Shown: positions 43,164 to 51,981 of the stretch, piece by piece
Position numbering within the stretch: position 1 is the first letter of the stretch
Layout of the letters: the number at the start of each line of letters is the position of its first letter
Source of the DNA: Rhizobium sp. Q54
Lineage (GTDB): Bacteria > Pseudomonadota > Alphaproteobacteria > SHVZ01
Length of the DNA: 64,000 bases
Assembly: GCA_945871425.1 (NCBI GenBank)
Contig: CAMBVS010000005.1
Location: 26,206 to 90,205, forward strand
Direction of reading: 5' to 3'
Translations under genes and position numbers: made by a program
The notes under the pieces: model-generated
What the model saw: the letters and a program-made list of their open reading frames with translations, nothing else
Told to the model about the DNA's origin: nothing
Database searches by the model: none

Positions 43164-45813
43164 CCCGGAGCAGCGTCGATTCCTCCGGGTGCTGGCGGAC
43201 CTCGGCGCCGAGCGAACGGCAGAGATCCAGCATCCGGTCGTTCTCGGCCAGCACGTCGCCGATGATCCGCCCGATGCCGCGGCCCCAGGCGTAGCCGAGG
43301 ATACGAGTCATCAGCAGCGAGCCGAGGCCGAGTCCCTGGCGGTCGGTGCGGACGATGATCGCGAACTCCGCCCGCGCGTTGTCGGGATCGGCCGAGAGAC
43401 GAACCACGCCGAGGATCTCGCCCTCGCCGCCAAGGGCGATCAGCGCCATCTCGCGGTCGTAGTCGATCTGGGTCAGCCTTGCCGCCAGTGACTGCGGCAG
43501 GCGCTTCAGCGGCTGCAGGAACCGCATGCGCACGTCCTCGGGCGACAGCTTGCCGAAGAAGGCGTGGAGCGCCGGCTCGTCCTCCGGCCGGATCGGACGG
43601 ATGCGAATGGTCTCGCCCGCCGTCTCGACGACGCTTTCGAGCTCGCGCGGATAGGGCCGGATCGCGAGGCGCGACTCGGCAGCCACGCTCGAGCGCCGGA
43701 CGCGGATGCGCGCGTCCAGCGCGATGACACCCTTGGCGTCGACCAGCAGCGGATTGATGTCGAGCTCGACTACCTCGGCCAGGTCGGAGGCCAGCTGCGC
43801 CACCCGCACCAGGGTCAGCGCCAGCGCGTCGAGATCGGCCGGCGGCTTGTCGCGGTATCCGGCCAGCAGCTTCGCGATCCGGGTGCGCTGGATCAGCTCG
43901 CGGGCGAGGCGCAGGTTCAGCGGCGGCAACGCCAGGCACTTGTCGTCGATCGCCTCGACCGCGGTGCCGCCATGGCCGAACAGGACGACCGGCCCGAACA
44001 GCGTGTCCTCGGCGATGCCGACGATGGTCTCCAGCGCGTCGGGGCGGCGCTCCATCGGCTGCACGGTGAACCCGGCGATCCGTGCGGTGGGCTGCGAACG
44101 CCGGACCCGCTCCAGCATCGTCTCCGCCGCATGGCGGGTGGCGTCGGCGCCTTCGAGATCGAGGACGACGCCGCCGACATCGGACTTGTGCGTGATGTCC
44201 GGCGACAGGATCTTAAGCGCAACGGGCCGGGCGAAGTCGGTGGCAAGGCGCGCCGCCTCTTCGGAATCGTTGGCGATCCGCGTCGGAACGGTCGGGATGC
44301 CGTAGGCGTCGAGCACGGCCTTGGCCGCGAGCTCGTCGAGCCACTCCCGCCCCTGTGACAGCGCGGCCTCGATCGCACCTCGCGCTTTCGCCGCGTCGAC
44401 CGCGAATTCTGGGATCGACGGCGGCACCTCCATCAGCAGGCGCTGGCCCTGGCGGTAGTTGAGCGCATGGGCGAAGCCGCGGATCGCCTGCTCGGGCGTG
44501 TCGAAGGTCGGGATGGCGCTCCGGTGGAAGAGTTTCCTCGCCGCCGCCGCCGCCTGGTCGCCGAGCCAGCTGGTCAGCACCACCCGGCCGTTGCCCGAGG
44601 CTGCGACCGCGCCGACCACCGCCTCCGCCGCCTCGAGGCCGGAGGCGATGGCGGTGGGACAGTTGAGGACGAGGACCGCGTCGGTCCCGGGATCGGCCAG
44701 CAGAACCGAGAGCGCGTCGGCATAGCGCTTGCCCTGGGCGTCGCCGATGATGTCGACCGGATTGCCCTTGGACCAGGTCTGGGGCAGCACCTTGTCGAGG
44801 GCGGCAAGGGTCGCCGGCGCGAGCTCGGCGAGATGCCCGCCGCGGTCGATCAGCGCATCGGTCGCCAGCACGCCGATGCCCCCGCCGTTGGAAAGGATGG
44901 CGAGCCGGTCGCCGTCGAAGGGCTTGACCCGGCTCAGCGTCTCGACCGCGGCGAACAGCTCTTCCAGATCGAGCACGCGCAGGATGCCGGCGCGGCGGAA
45001 GGCGGCGGCGTAGACGGCATCCGAGCCAGCCAGCGCGCCCGTATGCGAGGCCGCCGCCCGCGCGCCCTCGGCATGGCGACCGGCCTTGACCACCACCACC
45101 GGCTTGATGCGGGCGGCGGCGCGGGCCGCGCTCATGAATTTCCGGGGCGAGGTCACCGCCTCGACGTAGAGCAGGATCGCGCGGGTGCCGGTGTCGGCGG
45201 CGAAGTGGTTGAGGAGGTCGCCGAAATCGACGTCGATCATGTCGCCGAGCGAGACCACGGCGGAGAAGCCGATGGAGCGGGCCTTGGCCCAGTCGAGCAC
45301 GGATGTCGCGACCGCCCCGGACTGGACGACGAAGGCGAGGTCGCCGGCATCGGCGAAGTCCTGGGCGAAGCTGGCATCGAGATGCACGGCCGGCACCTGC
45401 ACGCCGACGCAGTTGGGGCCGACGATCCTGAGGAGATGCGGTTGCGAGGCATCCAGCGTTGCCTGGCGGAGCGCCTTGCCGGCAGCGCTGCCGCCTTCGC
45501 CGAAGCCGGCAGTGATGACCACCGCCGCCCGCGTGCCCCGCCGGCCGAGCTCGGCGATGAGGCCCGGCACGGTCGAGGGCGGCGTCGCGATTACGGCGAG
45601 ATCGGGCGTCGCCGGCAGGCTGGCGATGTCAGGGTAGGTCCAAACGCCCTCGACCGAGCGCCGGCCGGGATTGACCGGGAACACCGGCCCGCCGAACCCG
45701 GCCCGGAGCAGGTTCTGGGCGAGGACGGCGCCGACCGTACCCGGCCGCTCGCTGGCCCCGATCAGCGCGATCGACGCGGGGCGGAACAGGGCGCTGAGAT
45801 TGCGTTGCGACAT
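43141..45813 (-). CDS. Acetate-CoA ligase (ADP-forming)-like protein with GNAT domain (PatZ/Pka type)
   Basis: An 890-aa protein with the order CoA-binding (1-~130; RPASIALIGASERPG), ligase_CoA (~140-450; phospho-histidine in AASHTGALAGSD), ATP-grasp (~470-690; LKILSPDITHKSDVGGVVL), and GNAT acetyltransferase (~720-885; LGLGSLLMTRILGYAWGRGI). This fits protein lysine acetyltransferases such as E. coli PatZ and Salmonella Pat, where the ligase part is often inactive and controls the GNAT domain. The phospho-histidine and ATP-grasp motif are present here, so residual ligase activity cannot be excluded. It may regulate acetyl-CoA synthetase by acetylation. It ends in overlap with the SemiSWEET gene. 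Confidence 0.92.
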   Translation of the reverse strand: MSQRNLSALFRPASIALIGASERPGTVGAVLAQNLLRAGFGGPVFPVNPGRRSVEGVWTYPDIASLPATPDLAVIATPPSTVPGLIAELGRRGTRAAVVITAGFGEGGSAAGKALRQATLDASQPHLLRIVGPNCVGVQVPAVHLDASFAQDFADAGDLAFVVQSGAVATSVLDWAKARSIGFSAVVSLGDMIDVDFGDLLNHFAADTGTRAILLYVEAVTSPRKFMSAARAAARIKPVVVVKAGRHAEGARAAASHTGALAGSDAVYAAAFRRAGILRVLDLEELFAAVETLSRVKPFDGDRLAILSNGGGIGVLATDALIDRGGHLAELAPATLAALDKVLPQTWSKGNPVDIIGDAQGKRYADALSVLLADPGTDAVLVLNCPTAIASGLEAAEAVVGAVAASGNGRVVLTSWLGDQAAAAARKLFHRSAIPTFDTPEQAIRGFAHALNYRQGQRLLMEVPPSIPEFAVDAAKARGAIEAALSQGREWLDELAAKAVLDAYGIPTVPTRIANDSEEAARLATDFARPVALKILSPDITHKSDVGGVVLDLEGADATRHAAETMLERVRRSQPTARIAGFTVQPMERRPDALETIVGIAEDTLFGPVVLFGHGGTAVEAIDDKCLALPPLNLRLARELIQRTRIAKLLAGYRDKPPADLDALALTLVRVAQLASDLAEVVELDINPLLVDAKGVIALDARIRVRRSSVAAESRLAIRPYPRELESVVETAGETIRIRPIRPEDEPALHAFFGKLSPEDVRMRFLQPLKRLPQSLAARLTQIDYDREMALIALGGEGEILGVVRLSADPDNARAEFAIIVRTDRQGLGLGSLLMTRILGYAWGRGIGRIIGDVLAENDRMLDLCRSLGAEVRQHPEESTLLRVIFRRPD

Positions 45814-45838
45814 AGGCCGTGACCCAGCCTAGCTCAGT

Positions 45839-46768
45839 TCAGTAGCGCCGGTCGCGATTCACCGGATGCAGCAGCGGCCGTCCAGTGACCGCACGACGGT
45901 AGTTCTCGACGATCTGTGGAGCGGCTGTCTCCGCCCGCGTCAGCGCCGAGACATGCGGGGTGATGACCACCCTGGGGTTCCGCCAGAACGGATGCGCGGC
46001 GGGCAACGGCTCTTCGCGGAAGACGTCGAGGGCGGCACCGCCGAGATGGCCCGTGTCGAGCAACGCCCCCAGATCCTCGTCGACCAGCAGCCGGCCGCGC
46101 CCGGCATTGATGACGAAGGCGCCCTTGGGCAGCCAGGAAAGGCGCTTCCTGTTCAGCAGGTCCTCGGTTGCCGGCGTCAGCGGCAGGAGCACGACCAGGA
46201 TGTCCGTGCGCGCGAGGAACGGCTTCAGGCCGTCGTCGCCATGGAAGGTCTCGACGCCGTCGATGCGTTTCTGGGTGCGGCTCCAGCCGGCGAGCGGGAA
46301 GCCGAACAGCTTGAGGCGCGCCAGGGCATGACCGCCGAGCTCGCCGAGACCCATCATGCCGACGCGGCGGCGCGCCCATGAAGGCGGCGGCAGCTCGTGC
46401 CAGCGCCCCTCGGCCTGGAGACGGCGGTAGTCGAGGTCCTGCTTGTGAAAGCGGAGCACGTTCATCACGACCCACTGGGTCATGTCCTCGGTCATCGACG
46501 GATCGACGATGCGCGAGATCGGCAGCGTCTCCGGCAGTTCGGCATCGTGGAAGACATGGTCGACACCCGCACCCAGCGACTGCAAGCCGCGGAGGTTCGG
46601 GAGCTTCGCGAGCGCGCCGGTCGGGAAGGCCCAGCCGACGCAGAAATCGACGTCGGCCGGATTGCCGATCTTCGGCCAGACCCTGAGCTCGACATCCGGC
46701 AGCAGGCGCTGGAGCGCGCCGGTCCAGGCGGCGACGTCCTCGGGATCGGATTTGAAGAGGATGGCCAT
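45839..46768 (-). CDS. D-2-hydroxyacid dehydrogenase, glyoxylate/hydroxypyruvate reductase A type
   Basis: A 309-aa NAD(P)-dependent enzyme of the GhrA group. The Rossmann motif is VGMMGLGELGGHALARLKLF (136-155), and the catalytic arginine is in NAGRGRLLVDEDL, the glutamate in FREEPLP, and the histidine in VVITPHVSALTRAE. The lid contains LQSLGAGVDHVFHD, typical for GhrA. Substrates are glyoxylate and hydroxypyruvate in relatives. It starts 11 bp past the cysS stop on the same strand, so they may be co-transcribed. Confidence 0.93.
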   Translation of the reverse strand: MAILFKSDPEDVAAWTGALQRLLPDVELRVWPKIGNPADVDFCVGWAFPTGALAKLPNLRGLQSLGAGVDHVFHDAELPETLPISRIVDPSMTEDMTQWVVMNVLRFHKQDLDYRRLQAEGRWHELPPPSWARRRVGMMGLGELGGHALARLKLFGFPLAGWSRTQKRIDGVETFHGDDGLKPFLARTDILVVLLPLTPATEDLLNRKRLSWLPKGAFVINAGRGRLLVDEDLGALLDTGHLGGAALDVFREEPLPAAHPFWRNPRVVITPHVSALTRAETAAPQIVENYRRAVTGRPLLHPVNRDRRY

Positions 46769-46778
46769 TGGCGCGGGG

Positions 46779-48158
46779 CTAGCTCGCGCGCTTCCAGGTG
46801 GTCCCTTGAGCGGAGTCCTCGAGCACGACGCCCTGGGCCTTGAGCTCGTCGCGGATGCGGTCGGCCTCGGCGAAGTTGCGGGCCTTCCGCGCCAGGAGGC
46901 GGCGCTGGATCATGCCGGCGATCTCGGCCTCGCCCAGGCTCTCGCTCCCCGCCGGCTGCCAGCGGAACCAGGCGACCGGGTCCTGCTGCAGGAGGCCCAT
47001 GATCTCGCCCGCCGCCTTGAGCTCGCCCGCGAGCCGCCGCTTCTCCGCAGGATCCGACGCCTTGTTCAGCTCGGTCGCGATCTCGTGCAGATGCGAGATC
47101 GCGAGCGGCGTGTTGAGGTCGTCCTCCAGCGCGGCGAGGACGGTGAAGGGCAGCTCGCTCGCTGCCGGCGCGCCCCGGCCCTGGAGGGCCTGGTAGAGCC
47201 GGTCGAGCCCGCTCCGCGCCTCCTTCAGGCCCTCGTTGGTCCATTCAAGCGGCTGGCGGTAGTGGCCGGTCAGCATGTAGTAGCGCAGCGCCTCGCCGGG
47301 TGCGTCGCGCAGCAGCTCGTTGACGGTGCGGAAGTTGCCGAGAGACTTCGACATCTTCTCCGAACCGAAATTCAGCATGCCGTTGTGCACCCAGTAGCGC
47401 GCCATCGGCCAGGTGCCGGGGAAGGCACAGCAGCTCTGGGCGATCTCGTTCTCGTGGTGCGGGAAGATCAGGTCGAGCCCGCCGCCATGGATGTCGAAGC
47501 TCTCGCCGAGCAGCTGGACGGCCATCGCCGAGCACTCGATGTGCCAGCCAGGACGACCACGTCCCCAGGGACTGTCCCAGCCCGGCTGGTCGTCGCGGGA
47601 GGGTTTCCACAACACGAAGTCCGCCGGATCGCGCTTGTAGGGGGCGACGTCGACGCGGGCGCCGGCGACCATCTCGTCGCGGTTGCGGCCCGAGAGCCTG
47701 CCGTAGTCGGGCATCGAGGGAACGTTGAACAACACGTGGCCTTCGGCAGCGTAGGCGTTCCCCTTCCCGATCAGGATCTCGGCGATGCGGATGATGCCTG
47801 GAATATGCTCGGTTGCCCGAGGTTCGTAGTCCGGCGACAACGCCAGCAGCGCGCCCATATCCGCCTGATACTGCGCCAGCGTCCGCTCGGTGAGCTGACG
47901 GATCGTCTCGCCATTCGCCCGGGCGCGATCGTTGATCTTGTCGTCGATGTCGGTGACGTTGCGGACGTAGGTCACCCTGGGGTAGAGCCGCTTCAGGAGC
48001 CGGTAGAGCAGGTCGAAGACGATGACCGGGCGCGCGTTGCCGATATGGGCGAAGTCGTAGGCCGTGACGCCGCACACATACATGCGCACATGGTTCGGAT
48101 CGAGGGGACTGAACTCCTCTTTCTTCCGCCAGAGCGTGTTGTGCAGCTTGAGACCCAT
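46779..48158 (-). CDS. cysS: Cysteinyl-tRNA synthetase
   Basis: Charges tRNA-Cys with cysteine. At 459 aa it has normal length. The zinc ligand C29 and the HIGH-equivalent H38-I-G-N41 are in MYVCGVTAYDFAHIGNARP. The second class I motif is KMSKS near residue 268 (SEKMSKSLGNF). The tail FAEADRIRDELKAQGVVLED is also characteristic. It begins six bases after the gltX stop on the same strand and is followed by the ghrA-like gene. Confidence 0.97.
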   Translation of the reverse strand: MGLKLHNTLWRKKEEFSPLDPNHVRMYVCGVTAYDFAHIGNARPVIVFDLLYRLLKRLYPRVTYVRNVTDIDDKINDRARANGETIRQLTERTLAQYQADMGALLALSPDYEPRATEHIPGIIRIAEILIGKGNAYAAEGHVLFNVPSMPDYGRLSGRNRDEMVAGARVDVAPYKRDPADFVLWKPSRDDQPGWDSPWGRGRPGWHIECSAMAVQLLGESFDIHGGGLDLIFPHHENEIAQSCCAFPGTWPMARYWVHNGMLNFGSEKMSKSLGNFRTVNELLRDAPGEALRYYMLTGHYRQPLEWTNEGLKEARSGLDRLYQALQGRGAPAASELPFTVLAALEDDLNTPLAISHLHEIATELNKASDPAEKRRLAGELKAAGEIMGLLQQDPVAWFRWQPAGSESLGEAEIAGMIQRRLLARKARNFAEADRIRDELKAQGVVLEDSAQGTTWKRAS

Positions 48159-48164
48159 GACGCC

Positions 48165-49487
48165 TTATGCCTCCTTGCCGAGCAGTCGCGCGAGCGTCCG
48201 CTCGCGGCCGAGGAGGACTAGCAGAGACTTGAGTTCGGGTCCATGCGGGCGGGCGGTCAGCGCGAGCCTGAGCGGCTGGTAGAGATCCTTGCCCTTGCGA
48301 CCGGTGGCGGCGGCGACCGACTTGGTCCAGGCCGGCCAGGTGGTCTCGTCCCACGGCTCCAGCGGCAGCAACGCCGCGGCCGCCTCGGCGAAGAGCGGAT
48401 CGGCGATGTCGGGGCGGATCGGCCCGTGCACGACTCCCCACCATTCGGCCGCCTCGGCGACGCGGGTCAGGTTGGACCGCACGGCAAGCCAGAAGCGCTC
48501 GTCGGCGCCCGCCGGCAGACGATCGGCCACATCGGCGAAGGCAAAGCGCTGGATCAGTCGGTGGTTGAGGCGCGGCAGCTCGTCCGGATCGAACTTCGGC
48601 GTCGCCCGGCCGAAATGGCCGAGGTCGAAATGCCGCACCAGCTCATCGAGGGAGAGATAAGGCTCGACCGCTTCCGAGGTGCCGAGATGGGCCAGCAGGC
48701 TGTTGATGGTCATCGCCTCGATGCCGTCCTCGCGAAGGCTGGCGATGGACAGGCTGCCGAGCCGCTTCGACAGGCCCTCGCCGGCCGCATCCGCGATCAG
48801 CGTCGTATGCGCGAAGCCCGGAACGACAGCACCCAGCGCCCGAAAGAGCTGGATCTGGATCGCGGTGTTGGCGACGTGATCCTCGCCGCGGATGACGTCG
48901 GTAACGCCGAGGTCGATGTCGTCGACCACCGTCGCCAGCGTGTAGATCGGCCGCCCGTCGGCACGCAGCAGGACCGGGTCGGAGAGGTTGGACGCTTCGA
49001 AATGAACATGCCCTCGGACCTTGTCGTCCCAGTCGATGCGACCGGGCTCCAGCCTGAAGCGCCAATGGGGCACGATGGTCTTCGCCAGCTCCGCTTTCTC
49101 CGGGTCCGTCAACCTGAGCGCGGCGCGGTCATAGACCGGCGGCTTGCCGGCATTGATCTGCGTCTTCCGCTTCAGCGACAGCTCCTCCGGCGTCTCGAAG
49201 CAGGGGTATAGCCGGCCCGATGCCTTCAGCCGCGCGGCGGCCTCGTCATAGCGATGCAGGCGGCCGGACTGGCGGTCGATGAGATCCCAGCGGAGTCCGA
49301 GCCAGACGAGATCCTCCTCGATGCCACGGGCGAATTCAGGGGTCGAGCGCTCGGTGTCGGTGTCGTCGAGACGGAGCAGGAAGCGGCCGCCCTGCTGGCG
49401 GGCGAACAGCCAGTTGACCAGCGCGGTGCGGATGTTGCCGACATGCAGGCGGCCGGTCGGACTCGGCGCGAAGCGGACGAGAGTCAC
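48165..49487 (-). CDS. gltX: Glutamyl-tRNA synthetase (second, shorter type)
   Basis: A 440-aa class I synthetase. The HIGH-equivalent is [15 protein letters not shown] at the N-terminus, and the KMSKS-equivalent is GLSKRLGS near residue 245. Alphaproteobacteria often carry two GltX proteins; the type here, about 440 aa with [18 protein letters not shown], matches the shorter GltX2-like group. One paralogue mainly makes Glu-tRNA-Glu and the other may misacylate tRNA-Gln for the amidotransferase route; which applies here cannot be read from sequence. It is separated from nadE by an inverted repeat and followed closely by cysS. Confidence 0.95.
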   Translation of the reverse strand: MTLVRFAPSPTGRLHVGNIRTALVNWLFARQQGGRFLLRLDDTDTERSTPEFARGIEEDLVWLGLRWDLIDRQSGRLHRYDEAAARLKASGRLYPCFETPEELSLKRKTQINAGKPPVYDRAALRLTDPEKAELAKTIVPHWRFRLEPGRIDWDDKVRGHVHFEASNLSDPVLLRADGRPIYTLATVVDDIDLGVTDVIRGEDHVANTAIQIQLFRALGAVVPGFAHTTLIADAAGEGLSKRLGSLSIASLREDGIEAMTINSLLAHLGTSEAVEPYLSLDELVRHFDLGHFGRATPKFDPDELPRLNHRLIQRFAFADVADRLPAGADERFWLAVRSNLTRVAEAAEWWGVVHGPIRPDIADPLFAEAAAALLPLEPWDETTWPAWTKSVAAATGRKGKDLYQPLRLALTARPHGPELKSLLVLLGRERTLARLLGKEA

Positions 49488-49490
49488 GAT

Positions 49491-49585
49491 CCCCCCTCCC
49501 CAACCCTCCCCCGCAAGGGGGGAGGGGGTACGAGGCGCGACGTCTTACCCCCTCCCCCCTTGCGGGAGAGGGTTGGGGAGGGGGG
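49491..49585. repeat. Near-perfect 40-bp inverted repeat between nadE and gltX
   Basis: Arms at 49491-49530 and 49546-49585 are reverse complements with one mismatch, around a 15-bp spacer. Each arm is itself a smaller hairpin (CCCTCCCCCGCAAGGGGGG). The sequence, CCCTCCCCAACCCTC..., resembles the short palindromic intergenic elements scattered in many alpha- and betaproteobacteria. It could stabilise or end transcripts in the nadE-gltX series. No second copy was seen in the window. Confidence 0.8.
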
Positions 49586-49593
49586 TATCCGCA

Positions 49594-51246
49594 TCACTTC
49601 TGGAACCCGTTGACGATCGGGTAGCGGCGGTCACGGCCGAAGGCGCGGCGGGTGATCTTGACGCCGGGCGGGGCCTGACGGCGCTTGTACTCGGCGCGGT
49701 CTAGCATGCGCCAGACGCGCCTGACCGTCGCCTCGTCATGGCCGCGGGCGACGATCTCCTCCACCTTCATCTCGTCTTCGATCAGGGAGGAGAGGATGTC
49801 GTCGAGCGCGTCATAGGGCGGCAGCGTGTCCTGGTCGGTCTGGTTCGGCTTGAGCTCCGCCGAGGGCGGCTTGGTGATGACGCGCTCGGGCATTACCCGA
49901 CCGGCCCGCCCCTTGGCACCGTCGGGCAAAGACTGGTTGCGCCAGCGGCAGAGCTCGAACACGGTGGTCTTGTAGACGTCCTTGAGCACGGCATAGCCGC
50001 CGCACATGTCGCCGTAGAGCGTGGCGTAGCCGACCGACATCTCCGATTTATTGCCGGTCGATAACACCATGTGGCCGAGCTTGTTGGAGATCGCCATCAG
50101 CGTGACGCCGCGGGACCGGCTCTGGATGTTCTCTTCGGTGATATCGGGCTGGCGCCCCTCGAACAGCGGCTTCAGCATGGCCTCGAAGGCGTCCATCGCC
50201 GGCTCGATCGAGATGGTGTCGAGGCGGATGCCGAGCAGGCGCGCGCACTCGGCCGCGTCGTCAAGGCTGTCCTGGCTGGTATAGGGCGACGGCATCATCA
50301 CCGCCCGCACCCGGTCCGGCCCCAGCGCGTCGACCGCGACCGCAGCCGAGAGCGCCGAGTCGATGCCGCCGGAAAGCCCGAGGATGACGCCGGGGAAGCG
50401 GCTCTTCTCGACATAGTCGCGCAAGCCCACGACCATCGCCTGGTAGATCGACTCGAGCCCGTCCGCGACCTTTGCGATCTCGCCCTCGGCGACCCAGCCT
50501 TCGCCGTCGCGGCGGAAAGCGACCCGCCGCACGCATTCGCGCCACGCCGGAAGCTGCACCTTCAGGTGCCGATCGGCCCCGACGACGAAGGAGCCGCCGT
50601 CGAAGACGATCTCGTCCTGACCGCCGATCTGGTTGACGTAGACCAGCGGCAGCCCGCTTTCGACCACACGCGCGACCGCGAGGTCGAGGCGTTGGTCCAG
50701 CTTGTCGTGCTCGTAGGGCGAGCCGTTGGGAACGATCAGGAGCTCCGCCCCGGACTCCTCCAGCGTCTCCGTCACGTCCCCCGTCCACATGTCCTCGCAG
50801 ATCATCACGCCGAGGCGCACGCCCCTGAACGCGATCGGGCCGGGCATGGGGCCGGCGGCGAACACCCGCTTCTCGTCGAAGACGCCGTAGTTCGGCAGGT
50901 CGTACTTGAGCCGGGTCGCGACGATCTTGCCGGCGTCGACGAGGAGGGCGGCGTTGTAGGTCTTGCCCTCGACCCGCCAGGGCGTGGTCACCAGCACGGC
51001 CGGACCGCCATCGGCGGTGGCGGCGGCGATCGCATCCACCGCATCTGCCAGGGCGTCGAGGAAGGCCGGCTTCAGGACCAGGTCCTCCGGTGGATATCCC
51101 GAGAGGGCGAGTTCGCCCGGCACCACCAGGTCGGCGCCGAAGGCCTTCGCCTCCTCCCGCGCCCTCAGGAGCTTGTCGCGGTTGCCGGCGACGTCGCCGA
51201 CTGTCGGGTTGACCTGGGCAAGGGCGAGGATCAGGCGATCGGTCAT
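49594..51246 (-). CDS. nadE: Glutamine-hydrolysing NAD+ synthase
   Basis: Makes NAD from nicotinate adenine dinucleotide with ammonia taken from glutamine. The 550-aa protein fuses a nitrilase-type glutaminase domain (triad E45 in PGELALSG, K114 in RLKYDLPN, C150 in VMICEDMW) with a C-terminal synthetase domain carrying the PP-loop GLSGGIDSALSAAVAVDAL. The ATG at 51246 has GGAAG upstream and overlaps the stop of the upstream cysteine-cluster gene (ATGA). Together with pncB two genes upstream, it completes the salvage route from nicotinate. Confidence 0.97.
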   Translation of the reverse strand: MTDRLILALAQVNPTVGDVAGNRDKLLRAREEAKAFGADLVVPGELALSGYPPEDLVLKPAFLDALADAVDAIAAATADGGPAVLVTTPWRVEGKTYNAALLVDAGKIVATRLKYDLPNYGVFDEKRVFAAGPMPGPIAFRGVRLGVMICEDMWTGDVTETLEESGAELLIVPNGSPYEHDKLDQRLDLAVARVVESGLPLVYVNQIGGQDEIVFDGGSFVVGADRHLKVQLPAWRECVRRVAFRRDGEGWVAEGEIAKVADGLESIYQAMVVGLRDYVEKSRFPGVILGLSGGIDSALSAAVAVDALGPDRVRAVMMPSPYTSQDSLDDAAECARLLGIRLDTISIEPAMDAFEAMLKPLFEGRQPDITEENIQSRSRGVTLMAISNKLGHMVLSTGNKSEMSVGYATLYGDMCGGYAVLKDVYKTTVFELCRWRNQSLPDGAKGRAGRVMPERVITKPPSAELKPNQTDQDTLPPYDALDDILSSLIEDEMKVEEIVARGHDEATVRRVWRMLDRAEYKRRQAPPGVKITRRAFGRDRRYPIVNGFQK

Positions 51247-51977
51247 GGCTTCCGCGCCTTCCACGCGGCCCGGGCGAAGATCCGGTCGCCGGCGAGCCAG
51301 CGCTCGGAGGAGTTGGGATGATCGAGCGCGGCCTTCAGGCCGAGGCCGAGCTCGATGTCGCCGTCGGCATATCCCGACTCGACCAGCGCCTCCTTGACGC
51401 CGGAATCAAGCGCGAGGCCGAGCAGCCACGGGACGTTCCACGACGGGATCTCTCTGGTCGACCCGCCGCCATGGATCTGCTTCTTGCAGGCTTCCGCGTC
51501 GTAGGAGTTGAAGGAGCGGCAGACCAGCGGCCGCACCGGATGGGCGGTGCAGGCACCGTCGACCAGGAGAGGACATGGGAGCCGAGCCATGCTGCGCTGG
51601 CTCTGCGTCAGCTTCTCGGCCTTGTCCTCGTAGACGATCATCCGCATGTCGAGCAGCGTGCGCTCGGCCCGGCCGAAGGTCTCGCGGACATAGTCGGCGA
51701 TGCGAAGCACGGTGGCGGCATCCGTCATCACCGTCAGGTGGCAGCAATGGTCGCAGCCCTTCTTGCAGGCGAGCGGCTTCTCCGGCGGCGCCGGCGTCTT
51801 GAGGCCGGTGACGGCGGACTCGAAAGCCTCGTTCACGGTGTCGGCGACGGCGCGGACCCGCTGCGGCGTGCGATGGACAGCGAGGCTTTCCACCGTGGTC
51901 TTCTTCAGGTGCTGCCTCAGGCCGTCGAACAACGGCTGCAGCGGGACCCGGCCCTCGGGGAGCTTCGTTCCGGTCAT
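51243..51977 (-). CDS. YkgJ-type cysteine-cluster protein between pncB and nadE
   Basis: A 244-aa protein with the YkgJ (CxxxCxxCC) cluster ACKKGCDHCCHLTVM near residues 70-84 and further cysteines in LPCPLLVDGACTAHPVRPLVCRS and AEACKK. The family probably binds zinc or an iron-sulfur cluster; no reaction is known. It begins four bases after the pncB stop and overlaps the nadE start, so the three genes are translationally linked. That placement suggests a role in NAD salvage or its control, but this is inference only. ATG 51977 is the natural start. Confidence 0.85.
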   Translation of the reverse strand: MTGTKLPEGRVPLQPLFDGLRQHLKKTTVESLAVHRTPQRVRAVADTVNEAFESAVTGLKTPAPPEKPLACKKGCDHCCHLTVMTDAATVLRIADYVRETFGRAERTLLDMRMIVYEDKAEKLTQSQRSMARLPCPLLVDGACTAHPVRPLVCRSFNSYDAEACKKQIHGGGSTREIPSWNVPWLLGLALDSGVKEALVESGYADGDIELGLGLKAALDHPNSSERWLAGDRIFARAAWKARKP

Positions 51978-51981
51978 CGGC

